A stretch of DNA of 64,000 nucleotides from Physcomitrium patens (GCF_000002425.4 NC_037255.1:4691477-4755476); one strand, 5' to 3'; positions 22,261-41,339 are shown, counted from the stretch's first letter. The notes: generated by a model from the letters alone, not told the origin. Numbers and translations: made by a program.

Positions 22261-23633
22261 AACTACCTTCTCTAAACTTGCACATCTTCCAACATGTTAT
22301 TATATGACTATATTATAAAAGTATAATTAAAAATAAATTTCTAATTAATATCTAATTATCTTAGTTTAATAATAATTCAAGATATTTAAACATGGATTTT
22401 ATAAAAACCTTTTAGTTTATTTTCTTATCTTAATAGTTAGTAGGTTAAAGATTGGTCAGTACTTTTATCTTCTAGGTTTTTGAGATTCTTTTATTACCTT
22501 AGAAAGACCATAAATTAAAAAAATCAAATTAGAAGAGGTAAATAATTAGCTTGATTGATACTAAGATTAAGTTGAAGGTAGGGTGGACTAAAAAACCCCT
22601 AAGATAGATTAGATTGATACATGAGAGTCGACCGTTTATAAGACAGGCTCAAAATCAGACCTCTAACCACTAAAATAATTGCCTATGGCAAAATAGAAGA
22701 ACATTCAAAGATTGGCAATTAGAATTGAAAAGTTAGCTTGGACCTTGTTGCAAAGATGTAAAGCTTATTTTAAAAGGATTTGATTTGACTTTGCAATTAT
22801 TATTCAAAATCAGGGTTTGTATTAGCAACTTGGAATTTATGCAATATAATTAGGGCTAGCATTCTCGACTAATTTATGAAATTGATATCACATCTATAAT
22901 TCAAAATTTGAAAATAATTGGTTTATTAGGTGCACTAAGTATATGTAAAATTTTGTAATAATCTAATAATGTAGTTAGAAGATATGTGGATTTTGGTACA
23001 AAAAGATATCAAAAGTTGGCAGTTTGAAATTGGATAGGATTTCTATGATATCTAAAAATTTATTAATTGAATCAAAGTGAAATTTGGCACGGTATTAGAA
23101 GACTTAAAGATCAAGCTATACACTAATTTTGAATAAAAGTTAATAGTTGGAGAAAGAGAAATCACTACTGAAACATTTGCATCAACTTTCAAATTGTCAG
23201 CCAAGTAACATCAATGTGGTTTGTGGGCTTTTTCTCACAATCTATAAGTTGGATTAGAGTGAATTCTTGTGAGCACATAAAAGACTTATAGTGGCATTTG
23301 TATGCAAAATTTTGCTTCAACTAGATAATTATATTAGGAGCTACAACTCACTAAAGCTTATTGATTAGGGTTAGGGCTTACAAAGAAAAATTAGAATTGC
23401 GTAATTATGAAAGTAATAAGGTAGTTGGAGTTTATATATGGTTGAGATTATTAAGAAGAGTATTTTTGAGCACTTTATATTGGATTTAAGCACTTTTGAA
23501 TCAAAATTCAAATTACATTATTCTTATAAGGATGAAATATATTAAAGGTTTTTAGATATTTATAAAACACAACCTCACCTTCCACAACCAAGTTCCCGAT
23601 GCATTTCCAAATAGGACGACATATAATACAACA
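22261..23633 (+). repeat. Probable degenerate 3' LTR
   Basis: Only the last ~60 bases (cacaaccaagttcccgatgc to ATACAACA) clearly follow the family LTR end. The rest is AT-rich DNA without recognisable coding sequence and is assigned by position. Confidence 0.45.
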
Positions 23634-24287
23634 ATGTAGCTCAAGAAGATTTTAACGTCCAGCACAATGGTGCCTAAAACCTAGCAATAAGAACAAAATT
23701 TAAATTGATTTTTTTTTTATTTTTAATCTACTTTATTTTAACTTCACACACCAAAAATTGAAGAGAAGAAGAGATTCATGTCAAGTAAAAGATTAAAAAT
23801 CTATATCAATTTAGGTCAAGTTATTTTTTATTCTACAAAGGAGGAAATCCAAATGTGTAAATATAAAGATAAAGAAAACCTTAAAGCTTTATTAAATGAC
23901 TAAATCACCATAGTCAAGCAAACTTCTACAATAAGTTCTCTCTCTGTAAAAAATTATTCACAAGATTTGACTTAATAAGAATGTTTGATTAAAGATATTT
24001 CACTGTCTAAGTATTCAAATCCTAGTTGATATGAATAAAATTAATTAATGGAAAAACTATCAATGGATGTAAAACAAGTAACCTAACTAAATTACATATA
24101 TTTGACAAGATTTGGCACTTGATGCCATATTACATGATAATTTTGAATTCTATATAAATTTATATTTTAATATAAATTTAATATAAATTTAAGTTAAATA
24201 TATAATACATATTTTTTATTAAATTATTTTTTAGATAAGAATACATATAAAATTATTGTTATAATCAAAAAGACTTATTTTTTGATA

Positions 24288-24325
<38 letters not shown>

Positions 24326-25880
24326 AAAAGAAATAAAGAGAGAGATAGAATTGTTAATTCCATATTTCTAATTGATATTACTACATTCTACATGACCTTT
24401 ATAGAACTCGAGTTGACCTAAAAGCATACTTCTATATTAAGCACACGTCTAGTAATCCAATATTGACCTAAAAAATGAACACATTCAAAACTAAGTTTTT
24501 TGTGTTTTTAGAAACCAAAAAATAAAATATAACAAACCAATATTTTTTTAATTAAACAATTTCTAAGATAAATATATGTATATTTAAAAATAAAAAATTA
24601 TGACCAATTTTTTATTAAATATTTAATGTCTTCATGTCAAATACCATTTTTTTAAAGCAAAGAAAAGAAGAAAAAAATGCAAATAAAACAGGCATTCAAT
24701 TTACTAATTGTTTAAGAGAAGGTTATAAGAGGTAAAACAACACCAGATAGGTAAGTTGTGTTAGTAATAATTCTCACACTCTCTCTCACTTTCTTTCACT
24801 TTTACACTTTCTCTCTTTTTATATATATATGTATATATAATTTTAAATTTTTAAATTTTACAATTTAGATAAAATTTTGTTTCTTCATATTGAATTTTTT
24901 CTTATGTTGTAAGAATTTTAAATTGTACAAGATTAATTTACATATCCCTTTTTAAAGATTTATTACACACTTTGATTAATAGAAAAATTTATATCAAAAG
25001 TAGAGAAGTATTGAAAATATATAAAAAAAAAAATTAAGCATAAATAAAAAAAATTATTGTTATATTAGATAAAACTATCATTTATTAGTCTAAAACTTTA
25101 AGGTTGTGGCAAATTTAATAGAAATTTCTTTATATCATTATGTAATTTTATAAAAAATTATTAATATGATTAACAATGTTTTTACTCAACAAGTAGTTTT
25201 AGCTGTCAAAATATTAATACACATGCAAATAGTACCAAATTGTTGTATTTGAAAAAAAGATTAATTAACTGTAATGCAAGTTGCCTAAGATTTACCATGA
25301 TTTTATTAATAAATTCATTAATTTTTAAAAATTATTTTTTCAGTAGATTAGAAAATGAAACAAAATACTACAGCTAAAAAACGTTTATAGTCGAAGTGAG
25401 ATAAGCAAAGAATAATTCTTCAGAAATTGTGAATATTAATTATAAAATTTATAAAATTTATAAATCTATATTTATAAAAAAAAATATGTAAGAAAAATAT
25501 TTTAAAATTTTCACATATTTTTTACGACATTCAAATCTCAAAGGAGATAGTTAATGATCAGAAATTTTATTTATTTGTAAACCTATCTTAAAAGATTATC
25601 ATTTAACTCTGAGGAAATTTCCAAATTTTAATTAAAATGAAACGTTCTAATATTGGAGAAGTATGTAATAAAAAATTAATAAATAAATAAAAAAAATTTA
25701 GTATATCTCAATGATAAATTTGTTAAAAAATTTACATATATTTTTAAATATTTATTATTGTACAAAATTAATGCAAAAAATAAACCATAATTGATTCAAA
25801 AATAATAAGTTATTTACCAAGTTAACATGAACTAATTATTTTAGTTGAATTTTGATATGTATATGTATGTATGTATGTAT

Positions 25881-25923
<43 letters not shown>

Positions 25924-26417
25924 ATATTATAACATATTTTTCTAATTTTATTTATTTCATTTTTATGTTAAGTGAATTTTTTGTTTATTTTAATTTAAGT
26001 TTTATAAAATATAAATTGGTGCTATCTTTTAAATATACATATTCTATTTCCGAATTTCAAATAATAATTTATATTTAAAAAATTATGGATTTATAAATTA
26101 GAATTCTTATTTGGTAAGTTAATTATTTTATTCAAAAAATTAAAATAGGTAATAAATAATAATTTGGACATCTCACAATTTTAGCCAGTCCTTAAAATGC
26201 TAAAATTGCTTTATAAAAAGGCTAAGTTTAAAGTACATTCTACTTTCAGTTTAATGTTATAAACTCACGGAATAATTTGAGAAGAATTTAAATAAAACAA
26301 TTAGAGAAGAAAATTTATGATAATATTTTTTGAAATAGTATTAAGTACAACACTTACTAAAAGAAATACAAAACAATTACAGGCTTAAGATGTTAAGTTT
26401 TACAATAATATTTTAAA

Positions 26418-26453
<36 letters not shown>

Positions 26454-28020
26454 TATTGTAGTTTATTTTTAAAAAAATATATCTTAAAATAAAAAAATAA
26501 AAAATAGAGTTTTGTAGTATAGAGTTTTCAATGACTTGCACTTTTGATGACATTTTTATGCCAAAATTATGTAAATTTACTCTAGAGTGCCAACTTATCT
26601 TTGTAAACTCTTTGCAGTATAACATAACAACTGGATTTGTGAAAAAACTGTTTTAGTTGAAGAACAAGGTGGAGCACAATTTAAAGATATCCGTATTATT
26701 CTTTGCTAAGCTTGCAAAAATACAGTCAAAGTGTGTTTGAAATATTTAAAATTCTTTTAATTTATATTTGTATAATATATTTAAAATTGTTGTTTAATTC
26801 AATTTAAAACATATCAAGATAAATTAAATAAAAATAGAAATGTAAACCAAAAGTATTTACTTGTGAACAACATCAATACCTTCGTATGATGAGAGTAAAT
26901 CAGACATTTTTAAAAGTTTGATTGCAAAGTGATAAATATTGTTGTACAAATTTAGATTAATGTAAATATTTTAAGAAAAAAGTTATGAATATATACATAC
27001 ACGTTTACATACACATACATACACACTGTATCATGCATACAAAAACAAAGTAATTTCTGGTAAATACTATGTTGCCAAAGTCAAGTTCAAAACTTTTAGA
27101 AATTTTCAGTTATTTTTAAAACAATGATGAAAAAGAAAAAGAAACGTATAGTCAAAGTTTATTTCTCATAAAGTCTTTGAAACACATTTTTCTGAATACA
27201 AACATTGCATAAGCTTAAAAATACGTAAAAATCATCAATAGTAACATCCCTACATTATTTGTACTGCCATAGAAGTTTTTAACTACCTCATAATATTTTA
27301 GAGAAATTGTTGGTTCAATTATTATTCAAATACATATGTGTATATATACATGTGCATTGTACATAAAACCTTATATCATTTTGTACTACTTAAAAGCATA
27401 AACATGTTCTTTTTAATGATTTTTTTTTTAAAAAATCATCAAACACATTTAAATATAATCTGTATCTTATCAACTTGAAAATACCAAATTATATTTATCT
27501 TGTTCCAATGGTTCATCATTCTTGAATTGTTAATGTTACCTTTGAAAATTTAAGGCTAACATTTATTAACTTTTGAGGTTTACTCATTTTTTTTTTTTTT
27601 TTTTTTTTTTAAATATTTCCAAAGAGAATGTTTTTATTAGCTTTTATTATAAGTTCAAAGAATGTTCTTATTTTTATAAAAGATTGTTTATATTTATTTT
27701 TTTTGAATCTATGTTAGGTTGTAATATGAGTCATCATTATTCGTCTATTACACAAATTAACAATAAGTAAACATTTAAATTGTAAAAATAGCATATTCAA
27801 TTTTATTTTATTTTACATTTATTTTTTGAAAGCCATCATGTTTCTTGTACTCAATCCATGTTTCCTTTATTTATGTAATAATATTTTTGTTGGACTCATA
27901 AACAAATTGAAACCTTCATAGTATATTCTCTGTGTTGTTTGCCTAAAGGCTCCTCCTAAAGAATCAATATCAGTTGTCTAAAACAATTATCAATATCAAT
28001 TATTTAAAATGTATATTTTC

Positions 28021-28054
<34 letters not shown>

Positions 28055-28560
28055 GAATCAGTGTCTGTGAACCCCAAAATGCTAAATTTGTCATTTAAAA
28101 CAATTTACGTGTTCAGTCTTTATAATAACTACTTTTTGAATATATTTGATTTACCAATCAGATTACTATCAACTAAGTCTGAAACTGGGTTTTGATATCA
28201 TTTGACCAAGTTAATGACAAACAAACAGTCTTAATCTTAATTATTTCCATGAAGAAGACTTCTGACATGAAGAATGGGCATTCCCTCAAAAGTAAAAAAG
28301 TCACGTCGAAGAGAACATCCATAGTGATGCGCCAGCCTTTTGCTTTTACCAGATCAAACAAGTTCCCAGGTCAAATCGAATTGGCTGTTCGGCATCGTCA
28401 AACCCAACAATGCCACCCAATCCCCCACGACCCACCGTCACCGTGGATCTCCATCATGCATCCAACGGCGCCACTACTACCATCCAATTCCCCTAGGATG
28501 AAGCCCGAACCCGCATCAAACATTCATCTTCATACAAACACGGATGTATGAAAGTAAACG
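23634..28560. other. AT-rich intergenic region
   Basis: No gene or recognisable protein fragment is seen. It contains (TA)n tracts at about 24291-24323, 25884-25920, 26420-26450 and 28024-28048, a GTAT-type tract at 25862-25881, a T run at about 27589-27610 and many short homopolymers. From about 28300 base composition rises toward the next gene. Confidence 0.7.
25862..25920. repeat. (GTAT)n(TA)n microsatellite
   Basis: About five GTAT units are followed by about 18 TA units. Confidence 0.95.
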
Positions 28561-29121
28561 AAGGGTAATATGAACGAATGAAGACTCTCTCTCTCCATTA
28601 TTTTTTGGCTCGTGGGTTTTCTGGACTGGTAATGACGCCATAGGGCCTTCTGTATGACGAACAGAGGGAGGATGTCATCCACAACCATCCAGTAACTAGG
28701 ATGAATTGTTCATTAATTCATTCGTCTGGGGAGGGGAGCGTGGAGGTGAAGTGAAGGAGCAGGGCAAGGAAGGGGAAGCTGGGGGGGAAGGAATGAAAGA
28801 ACCTTCTCGAGGCACCTCAGGCTTCCACCCGCTCCTCCTCGTCGTCTTCCCCTGCTTTTGCAAAGGAAGAGAAAGCTGCTGCTGCCTCTACATCACCGCC
28901 TACCGCAGAGGAGGAGGCTCCCTCCACTCTACATCCCCGCCTCACCCTTCCAATTCTCCACCGTGTCCCACCGATCTCTTGCCCCGCTCATGAACTCGAT
29001 CCGGGAGGATACATGACTGTTGCTACCCGACCTTGATTTGGGAGAAATCTACATTTGAATCAGTTGTGTCTGTGAGAGGGAGAACAAGCGAGAGTAGGAA
29101 AGCGAGTTTGTGATTTTGGCC
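28561..29121 (+). promoter_or_regulatory. Promoter and 5' leader region of CDC48 (inferred)
   Basis: This GC-richer stretch before the CDC48 start includes a CT tract at 28585-28596, common near plant transcription starts. No TATA box was assigned. The transcription start is unknown. Confidence 0.4.
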
Positions 29122-33979
<4,858 letters not shown>

Positions 33980-35992
33980 AACTGTGAATGTTTCAGTGAC
34001 GGGCTGTAGGCCCTTGGTACACATTTGTACACAGCTTCTTCTCTTCATTCAAGTACTTGAATGAGAAAATTTTATTCACCTTAGTTGGGTGTTGAAGTTT
34101 TTTCGCCAATTATTTTGGGCGGTGCTGACTTCTAATCGATGGACTCGTTTAAGAGATTTTTAAGCCGAGTTCTCCTCCTAAATTACTGTGGATGGAAGTT
34201 GGCTTCCACGTTGGTGATGCTAGTTACAGCAGTTGCTGCAACAGATTTCGTCGTCTGTTCAATCTGCTCGTTACTATCTGCAGTTCATCTCCTGGTCAAC
34301 GTGTTTGGTGAGGTGGAAGTGTTGACAGTAATCACTGGGCTGTTGGACTGCCCTAAGTTTTAATTTCAAGCCATTCCAACCATTCATAATCAAGAGTTAA
34401 AAATTGAACGACGCAACAAGCCTCTCCTCCTCTCCCTTGAAGGTTGATAACGAGAATGGAATATTCTGTGGTCTTGTGGGCTTCATGGTGTGTTTTTATG
34501 TCGCAATATAGAAAGAAGACAAGGTTCTCTATCATAGCGTGCTTATTTGATTCTCTTTGAACTGGGACGATCACTAATCTACAAAAGGGGGTATAATTTG
34601 TTTTCATAAAAAGCTTGCGGAGAGTCTATAATCTAGACCCATACCTAATGATACAGCAAGTCCTTATCCTTTCTACAATTTAAGGTGTCTCTTGACATGT
34701 AGGGTAAGCTTACCCAGATCTTTGGTTTAACTCATCTGGTCATTAGTTACATCAAAGGTGTGGTCATCTGGTCAATTCTGCCTTGTCGTCAGATTGAGCA
34801 CCATGAATAATTTGCAGCATTCTTTCTGTTTAGCAACATCACTTATTGACGTAGGTGGTGCTGGAGGCCGTATTTGCAAGCAATGGTTGTGGTTCGGTAC
34901 ATCTCAGCTACGACGTTGTTGTAATCTCAGGTGGCTACCACGGCTTCGATAATTACCTGGTCCGTTATCGTAGCTTCAAGAGTTAAGTATGGTTGACGAT
35001 CATAGTGAAGCACCACGTCGATGCTATGGATGCGTTTCCGACCTAGAGGCCTTGTCTTCATTGATCAGTGTTTCGTGATGACTTGAGTCTCCTCGATGGA
35101 CTCCACTTCAGCATTGAGGAGGATGCATTTAAGAACACACAGAATACTGTGTGTGTGTGTATGTTTGTGTGTGTATATATATATATATATATCCATTTTA
35201 TCAGGTTTACTGTTGGAAAATTGTTTCAAACATGCCATGCTTCAATCTACAAGTTGTTTGATTGCCTTCCTCACTAGAATAGTATTCAAATTATTGTGTT
35301 GTCTACATTAAAACTATTTTCTGAACCTATGAAGCATTAAATATTAGAGTTTAACACATCCTACAATTTTTGTGTGCACCACCTTCGCTCTTCTCATTGC
35401 CATCGGCACATTCAAAGACTTCTGAGATGCAAATCCACATTTTGAAGTTCACTGGTCTACAGCATGGATCATGGGGCTTTAACACATGCTACATTTATTT
35501 CAGAGCAGCCTTATTGATCTAAAGATACTTTGAGCCTGGTAGAACTTTCAGGAATCAATAAAAAAGTGGAAGCATTGAAGGCAAAAGTCTTGCATAAATT
35601 AGCTTTTTGTCCCTTGAATTCCACTGATGATTGCCTCACAAATTCTTCATGTGCAATGCCACTGTGCAACAAAATGTCCAGCTTTCCACAAGTGCACTCA
35701 AAAATCTGAACTAATGAATAATATCACACCAAGCCAGGGGCTATATGCAAGGTAGGGAACGTGCAACCAAGTTGTATAATATATTATTAGAGGTCCTCAT
35801 GTTTTGCATTTTTCCCTAGTACAGTGCAAATAGGTACCAAACAAAAGTCACATCCATCAACTATAACAGATATACTTTGATGGTAAGTAAAAGAAATAAA
35901 AAGAAAAGAGATACATGCATACAAATGAGATTCAAGGATTTATAGTATAAATGCAAAGCAAGACAATTTGTTATCTTTAAAAGTATTCTAAA
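33980..35992. other. CDC48 3' flank and spacer
   Basis: The 3' UTR probably ends within about 100-150 bases, since aatgagaaaattttattc occurs near 34060. Short open frames here have no recognisable content. A (GT)n/(TA)n tract lies at 35149-35192. Confidence 0.6.
35149..35192. repeat. (GT)n(TA)n microsatellite
   Basis: Alternating GT runs pass into about ten TA units. Confidence 0.95.
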
Positions 35993-36000
35993 TATTTTTA

Positions 36001-36414
36001 GGGAATAGTTAGGTGGACACCCCTATTTTACTGCATGAACACCTCCCGTGCCACACATTGATTTAATGAACAAATAAAACAAATGATCATAATTTAAAAT
36101 TGTGCTTGAAGACTCTTGTATCATGTTTTTTACTTGAATTTTATTATAAACAAAGCCGACTTTTTTTTATGATTATTTTTTATTTTTTATTTATATTTAT
36201 ATTTTTGTTTTTATAAAACTTATGATCCATTACATGTGTATGGGTTTCAACAAAGTTGATTTTGTTTATACTGAAATTCAAGTAACAAATATAACACAAG
36301 AGTCTTCAAACTTAGTTCCAAATAATGATCATTTATTTTATATGTTCATTAAATTGATGTGTGGCACATGGGATATCCATGCAATAAAAGAAAGGTGTCC
36401 ACCTAGCAATTCCC
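36001..36414. mobile_element. Foldback MITE-like element with 8-bp target duplication
   Basis: The two ends are inverted copies: left GGGAATAGTTAGGTGGAC, right (reverse complement) GGGAATTGCTAGGTGGAC. Similarity continues for about 155 bases on each side, around an AT-rich centre of about 90-100 bases (36160-36255). It is flanked by TATTTTTA at 35993-36000 and again at 36415-36422, an exact 8-bp duplication. There is no coding sequence, so it is non-autonomous. Eight-base duplications are typical of hAT transposons, but the GGGAAT end is not a textbook hAT end. Confidence 0.85.
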
Positions 36415-36422
36415 TATTTTTA

Positions 36423-37239
36423 TGTACATTATTATAAAATGTCTCACATCTACAGAAGAAGTTTATTTTCCAAAAAAATATTTCCTACTTGATTTGAGAA
36501 ACTTTCTTTGTTTAAGATTATATTAATAACTCTAAAAATAAAAGAATACTTAACTGAATACTCATAATGTAAAACAAATATATATATATATATATATATA
36601 ACTATATACATATATATATATATATATTTAAATTACTTATAGAAATTTGAGTAGATAACGTACTATGTTTCTTAGTGCATATATTCTTAATATCTAAAAA
36701 ATATAAGTAAAATTTTATTAAGGTGTAAATAAAAAAAATAAGATAAAATAATCCAAAGGAACTACTTAATAAATTATTAAACAAGTACCTTTACAAATAT
36801 TTTTTAAGTAAATTTATTTAAAATAATGTACATAAAATAAAGTACCTTTACAAATATTATTAAGTAAATTTATTTATTTATTTATTTTAACAACAAGATT
36901 ATATTTTTTAGGATAATCTTAATAAAATTAACTCTTTAGATAAGAATAATATAGAATGATTCAATTGCATTTATCCTAGGTATAATAGGTATTTAATAAA
37001 CAGCAAATACAAGGACAATTTAAATCATTCTAGATCTTCCTAAAATCTTATAGTTGTCTATAATATATATATATTTTTTAAATCTTAAAATATACCTAAA
37101 TCTTTTAAGATTAGTTATAATTATTTAATTAAAAAAAAAATCTATATTCTTTCAAACATTTCTGAAGCCATCTAAGATCCTCTTTGATTTTGTGTAAGTT
37201 TTAATAAACTATTTTATTTTTTATTTTATTTTATTATCC
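36423..37239. other. AT-rich spacer
   Basis: No gene is seen. Two TA tracts lie at about 36578-36600 and 36608-36627. A short direct repeat (agtacctttacaaatatt) occurs at about 36785 and 36841. Confidence 0.6.
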
Positions 37240-39640
37240 CTAGAATAATTTATAGCTCATAGAATCTCCTTATGAAGTAAAATAAATCCCCACTAATTGA
37301 GAGTCTATTCTAATTCATAATAATTTTAATTATTTAAATTCTCTAACAAGTTCCTATTACTTGTTTGCTTAAGTATCCAATAATTCCAATAAAAGCACCA
37401 ATTGTGATTGACACAAATCCTTCTAATAAGTAATCTATTCTAATTCACCATTATTAATTAGCTTACAATTTAATTGCTTAAGTTATCTTCTACTTTGTCT
37501 TAGTTCTCTCAAGTAGTAAAAAACCACTCTTGTATACCACAAAAAAACAATACAAAGCATTCAAATAGCTCAACAAAGAACACACTTGAAAGATAATTTT
37601 TTAAATGTTTTAATTAAATTCTATATAATTTTTAATTTTTAATTAATTAATTTATTTTAAAATTTATCTAGTATTAAATATCATCCCAAAAATTCAAAAT
37701 TCGTCCAAGCAGTTCTCATCCGTGAATGAATTTTCATCTAATTTTAATCAATATTTATCTATAATTTTCATCCAATTGATTGAAGTTTATCTTTGATTAA
37801 GTTCATCCAACATCCAATATGGTTCATCAGAACTCTAACCTAAATGCATCCTAACCTTGTTTCGTCTAGCTTCCAATTATCCAATCCAAACGTCTCGCTT
37901 TTACATGAAGATGGTTTCTTTTGATTCTTTTAATTCTTTTGCTTTGGACATGTGTTGTTCCGATGCTCTAGATGCTCCCTTCTCTTCCCTTGATCATTTT
38001 CTTGTTTGCCAACGTTAATCCAACTCATCCAATCCCTCTGATAGGAATGGCTTAACTAGACCGTTGAATCATAATCAACCACTCCAAATGGAAGCAAGTT
38101 CTGTAATCATGAATCTGGGAAAAGCTTGCCTTTGGCTACAATTTAGCCAAAACCCGCGTGATTCTATCTCTTCTCACTATGCCCAGAGGGCGTCAGATCT
38201 GTAAGCACAACTTCAAATCCCAAGCAAAAATCCTTCACAAGACATATATACGGAATGCAAAAGCTGCGGCTCCTATATCCTAATCATGAACTACAATTTG
38301 GTAAAACCCAAATCAAAATCAGTTGCCGAGAAATTGTCTGAGGGTGACAATTTTTCTACGCAAAGTTGTATGGTTCTGCACTTACAGAATCTAAGGATAC
38401 AAATGTCGATGCTGACGGGGAAGCAAACAAGGAAATCCTAGTAGAACGTCAAGCTATGGCACTTGATTGTGGGCCTATGACTTTGTTACTTGCTTGCTTC
38501 TTAATCTTTGTCGTAGTAGCCTTCACAGATGTTGCAATTGCACTCAAAGATGACCCAATTGTTGGGCTAGCTCTTACAATGGCTGCCTGATGTGACACTG
38601 GTCGTTAACACAATTGCTGCATGTTTCAGGCCGCGGTGATTGCATATTCTTTGACTAAATCAACTACACTCCAACGCCGCCAATTGACCTCGTTGCAAGT
38701 CCACAGCCTTTGGTGAACCAACTAAATCAATGCTGCTCAATAGGTGTTCTTCCAAGTCCTCCAACCTTTGCATAAGAAATAATCCAGGAGAACCACGAGG
38801 GATCGCCACAATACTGCAGCCCAACCACCCTTGTGGAGTCTTCGAAACACAAAATCGAGGAGGGGAAAACAGGAAGATAACCCAAAACAGGTTGGAGAAT
38901 AGTGGCAATGCCACCTTCAACCCCAACGCCACTATGCAACCCGGCTCACCAAGCCTCTGAACGTGACACCTCAACATCAGAATTCGCAAAGTGCAAGGAA
39001 CAACTCTTACAGTCGGAGTGCTCGGAGCTCCTGTAACACACGCCTCTGCAACACACCTAAAAGGGAAGAGTTCAGAAGAAGGTAAAAATAATATTGTAGG
39101 ATCGTTGTTGCCGCTACCTCAGGGAATACCAACCACTTGCTGCACTGCAGCAAAGGAACAAGTTCTAGATCTTGAGCCTTCGCAACGCCAGCACCCTTGT
39201 AGTCGCCCTCCATCAGCAACACGATCGCCTCGAGCCCTTCTCAAAAATGCCTTCGCACGAACAATTGCAGATACAACTTTCGCTGCAATGGATTTAATAG
39301 AGCTTCCGCAAGCTCACTCCTAGCGCCGCTGCAACCGCCTGGCTCACCGAGCCTCTGAACAATACAATCCTACTGGAATTTGCGAAGCGCAAAAAAATGC
39401 TCTTCCAATTTAGAGCGCCGAAACGCCCTCAAAAACCAAACAAAAAAACAAGACAACAGGAAAAATGCTGCACCGCAACACTCCCACAATACGAAGGAGA
39501 ATGCAAAATATTTTTTGGAGTGCCCGAACTCATGAACCGTGAAGAGAGAAGAAAACCACAGACAAGAGAGAGAGGACTCGGGGCTCGGATCCCTTTCAGA
39601 GAGGCTGCCAGAATTCGGAGGTAGCCTCCAAGCCATCCTT
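37240..39640 (-). repeat. Left arm of an inverted pair of unclassified repeats
   Basis: The outer ~600 bases (37240-37880) match the reverse complement of 43490-44090; shared blocks include aagtaaaataaatcc and atcttctactttgtctta. The inner part (38600-39640) is GC-richer and shares short motifs with the other arm (gcggtgcagca). It contains an internal direct repeat (ctcaccaagcctctgaac at about 38943 and a variant at about 39343). A 74-residue open frame at 38366-38590 has one hydrophobic segment but is not recognised. The arm may be a TIR or a solo LTR. Confidence 0.55.
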
Positions 39641-40251
39641 TCCTTCTGTTTTTTCTTTTCCCCTTTTCTTTTTTGATATTTTCTTTCCCTCTCTACTTTT
39701 CTTTCTATTATTACTTTTTCCTCCCTACTAGTTGCCTACCTTCTTTTTTTCTATTTCCTTCTATTTTTTGAATTGACCACTTTGAATTTACACTATGCTC
39801 CTAATCCAATTAATTCTAATGGAATAAATCTACTATAAAAGACATTATAAATCTATATTGGCTAAATTAAATAGCAATTAATTAATTTAAAATTCTTTCT
39901 CAAAGAATTTTGTAAAAGACCTATTTTAGCCACTACATCCTATTAATTGCTATTTATCTCCAATTCTTACATCAATTCCTTAACTATTGACTTTAGGCAT
40001 CATAAGTGTCCTTTTTGTATTAATACAAATTGTGAGTCAATTGTGTTCTTCAAGAAACTTCTATAAGCAATAAACTTCTACAAAGGGCAATTTAGTCTTG
40101 TTAATATAAAATTTAATACAATCAAAGTGTTATTTTATTACTACTTTAGTATTTGTCCTTATTCTAATCTAATACTTTTATTCTCTTGTAGTCCATGATT
40201 TTTTTAGTTGCTTGTGTTATGTCCTTGTAAGATTTCATATTTTTATCAAAG

Positions 40252-40252
<1 letters not shown>

Positions 40253-40308
<56 letters not shown>
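40253..40308. repeat. (TA)n(GT)n microsatellite
   Basis: About 16 TA units pass into about 12 GT units. Confidence 0.95.
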
Positions 40309-40994
40309 AATTTTATTTATCTAATATTAGTATTTTATCTTAAATTTTTAAAATTTTCTATCTTTTTGTAAATTATAAATTATTTATGATAAAATATAGA
40401 TTTTTTTTTCAAATAAAAAACAAATGGTTGCAGATATAAATTTTTTTAAATGTATGACAACTTTCTATGCTTCAATATCAATATTAAAATTTTAATTGAG
40501 ATAAAAATATTATTATCAAATTTTGATCAAATCCCAAAGAAGATAAAATACATTTACATTTTATAATGCCAAAATATCAGTTCTTTATTAGAACCATACT
40601 ATATAATATGATTTAATATATTCAAATATATAATTAGCTTATTTTTTGTTGCATTATTTTATTTTATTCTATAGTAGAAATACAAAATTTAATTTCATAA
40701 TTTTTATTAATTAATCATAACCGTACTTAAAATTATACTTACTACTAAATATTTTTAAAGTATTTATTTGATATGAAACCACTGTATCTACATGATATTT
40801 TTGTTGTCTTTTGTAATTACTTTAATTATCTTTCTAAAGAAAAATAATAGATCTTTGCACATATGTTTAAATTATTGAAATTTTAATAAATTGACCATCA
40901 AGAATCAATAACCTTTGTCTTTGATATTGAGGCTTCTTAATCAATTAAATAAATCTAACATCTATATTAAGATACATCTACAAAAAACTTATAA

Positions 40995-41133
40995 GTTGAT
41001 AAATATTGAAGAAGAGGAATATGAATAACATATTTACCTCCTACTACAAAAACTTAGAGATGTAAGATTGTACACTAAGATGGAGAAATGTGTATTTCAC
41101 CCAACTTAAGTAGAATTTTTAGAACATGTTCAT
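40995..41133 (+). pseudogene. Decayed Ty3/gypsy RT fragment
   Basis: The frame from 41008 reads EEEEYE, stop, HIYLLLQKLRDVRLYTKMEK, CVFHPT, stop, VEFLEHV. This follows the RT block after the YLDD box (compare [15 protein letters not shown] and LEKC...EFLG in the element at 14987-18889). Two stops interrupt it. No LTR or other domain can be tied to it. Confidence 0.7.
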
Positions 41134-41339
41134 AAAACTTCTTGCTATTATGAATTTATTCTTAGAATAATACCATTACATCAAAGATGTTTCTTATCTA
41201 ATCAAGTTTGTTATTGATAAGTATTTTTGTTGTCTTAAGTATTTTATATTAATACATGTCTTAAATTGTTGTCAAGCTCATTAGACCATGTTTTTATTTC
41301 ATTTTGTATTTAATATTACAAATTGTTCTAAAAATAAAA

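Larger units (their letters stand above)
18890..23633 (+). mobile_element. Old, deaminated relative of the first Ty3/gypsy family
   Basis: A family B-like 5' LTR (18890 to about 20146) is followed directly by RT, RNase H and integrase (20184-22260) and then by a second degenerate LTR-like region ending ATACAACA at 23633. gag and protease are missing. Sequence is strongly shifted to A and T. Element boundaries are approximate. Confidence 0.75.
39641..41339. other. AT-rich spacer between inverted arms
   Basis: No gene is seen. It contains a (TA)n(GT)n tract at about 40253-40308 and a decayed RT fragment at about 40995-41133. Confidence 0.6.

Noticed and set aside
38366-38590. 74-residue open frame with one hydrophobic segment
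   Set aside because: Possible membrane peptide, but there is no homology, no conservation in the other arm, and it is in repeat DNA.
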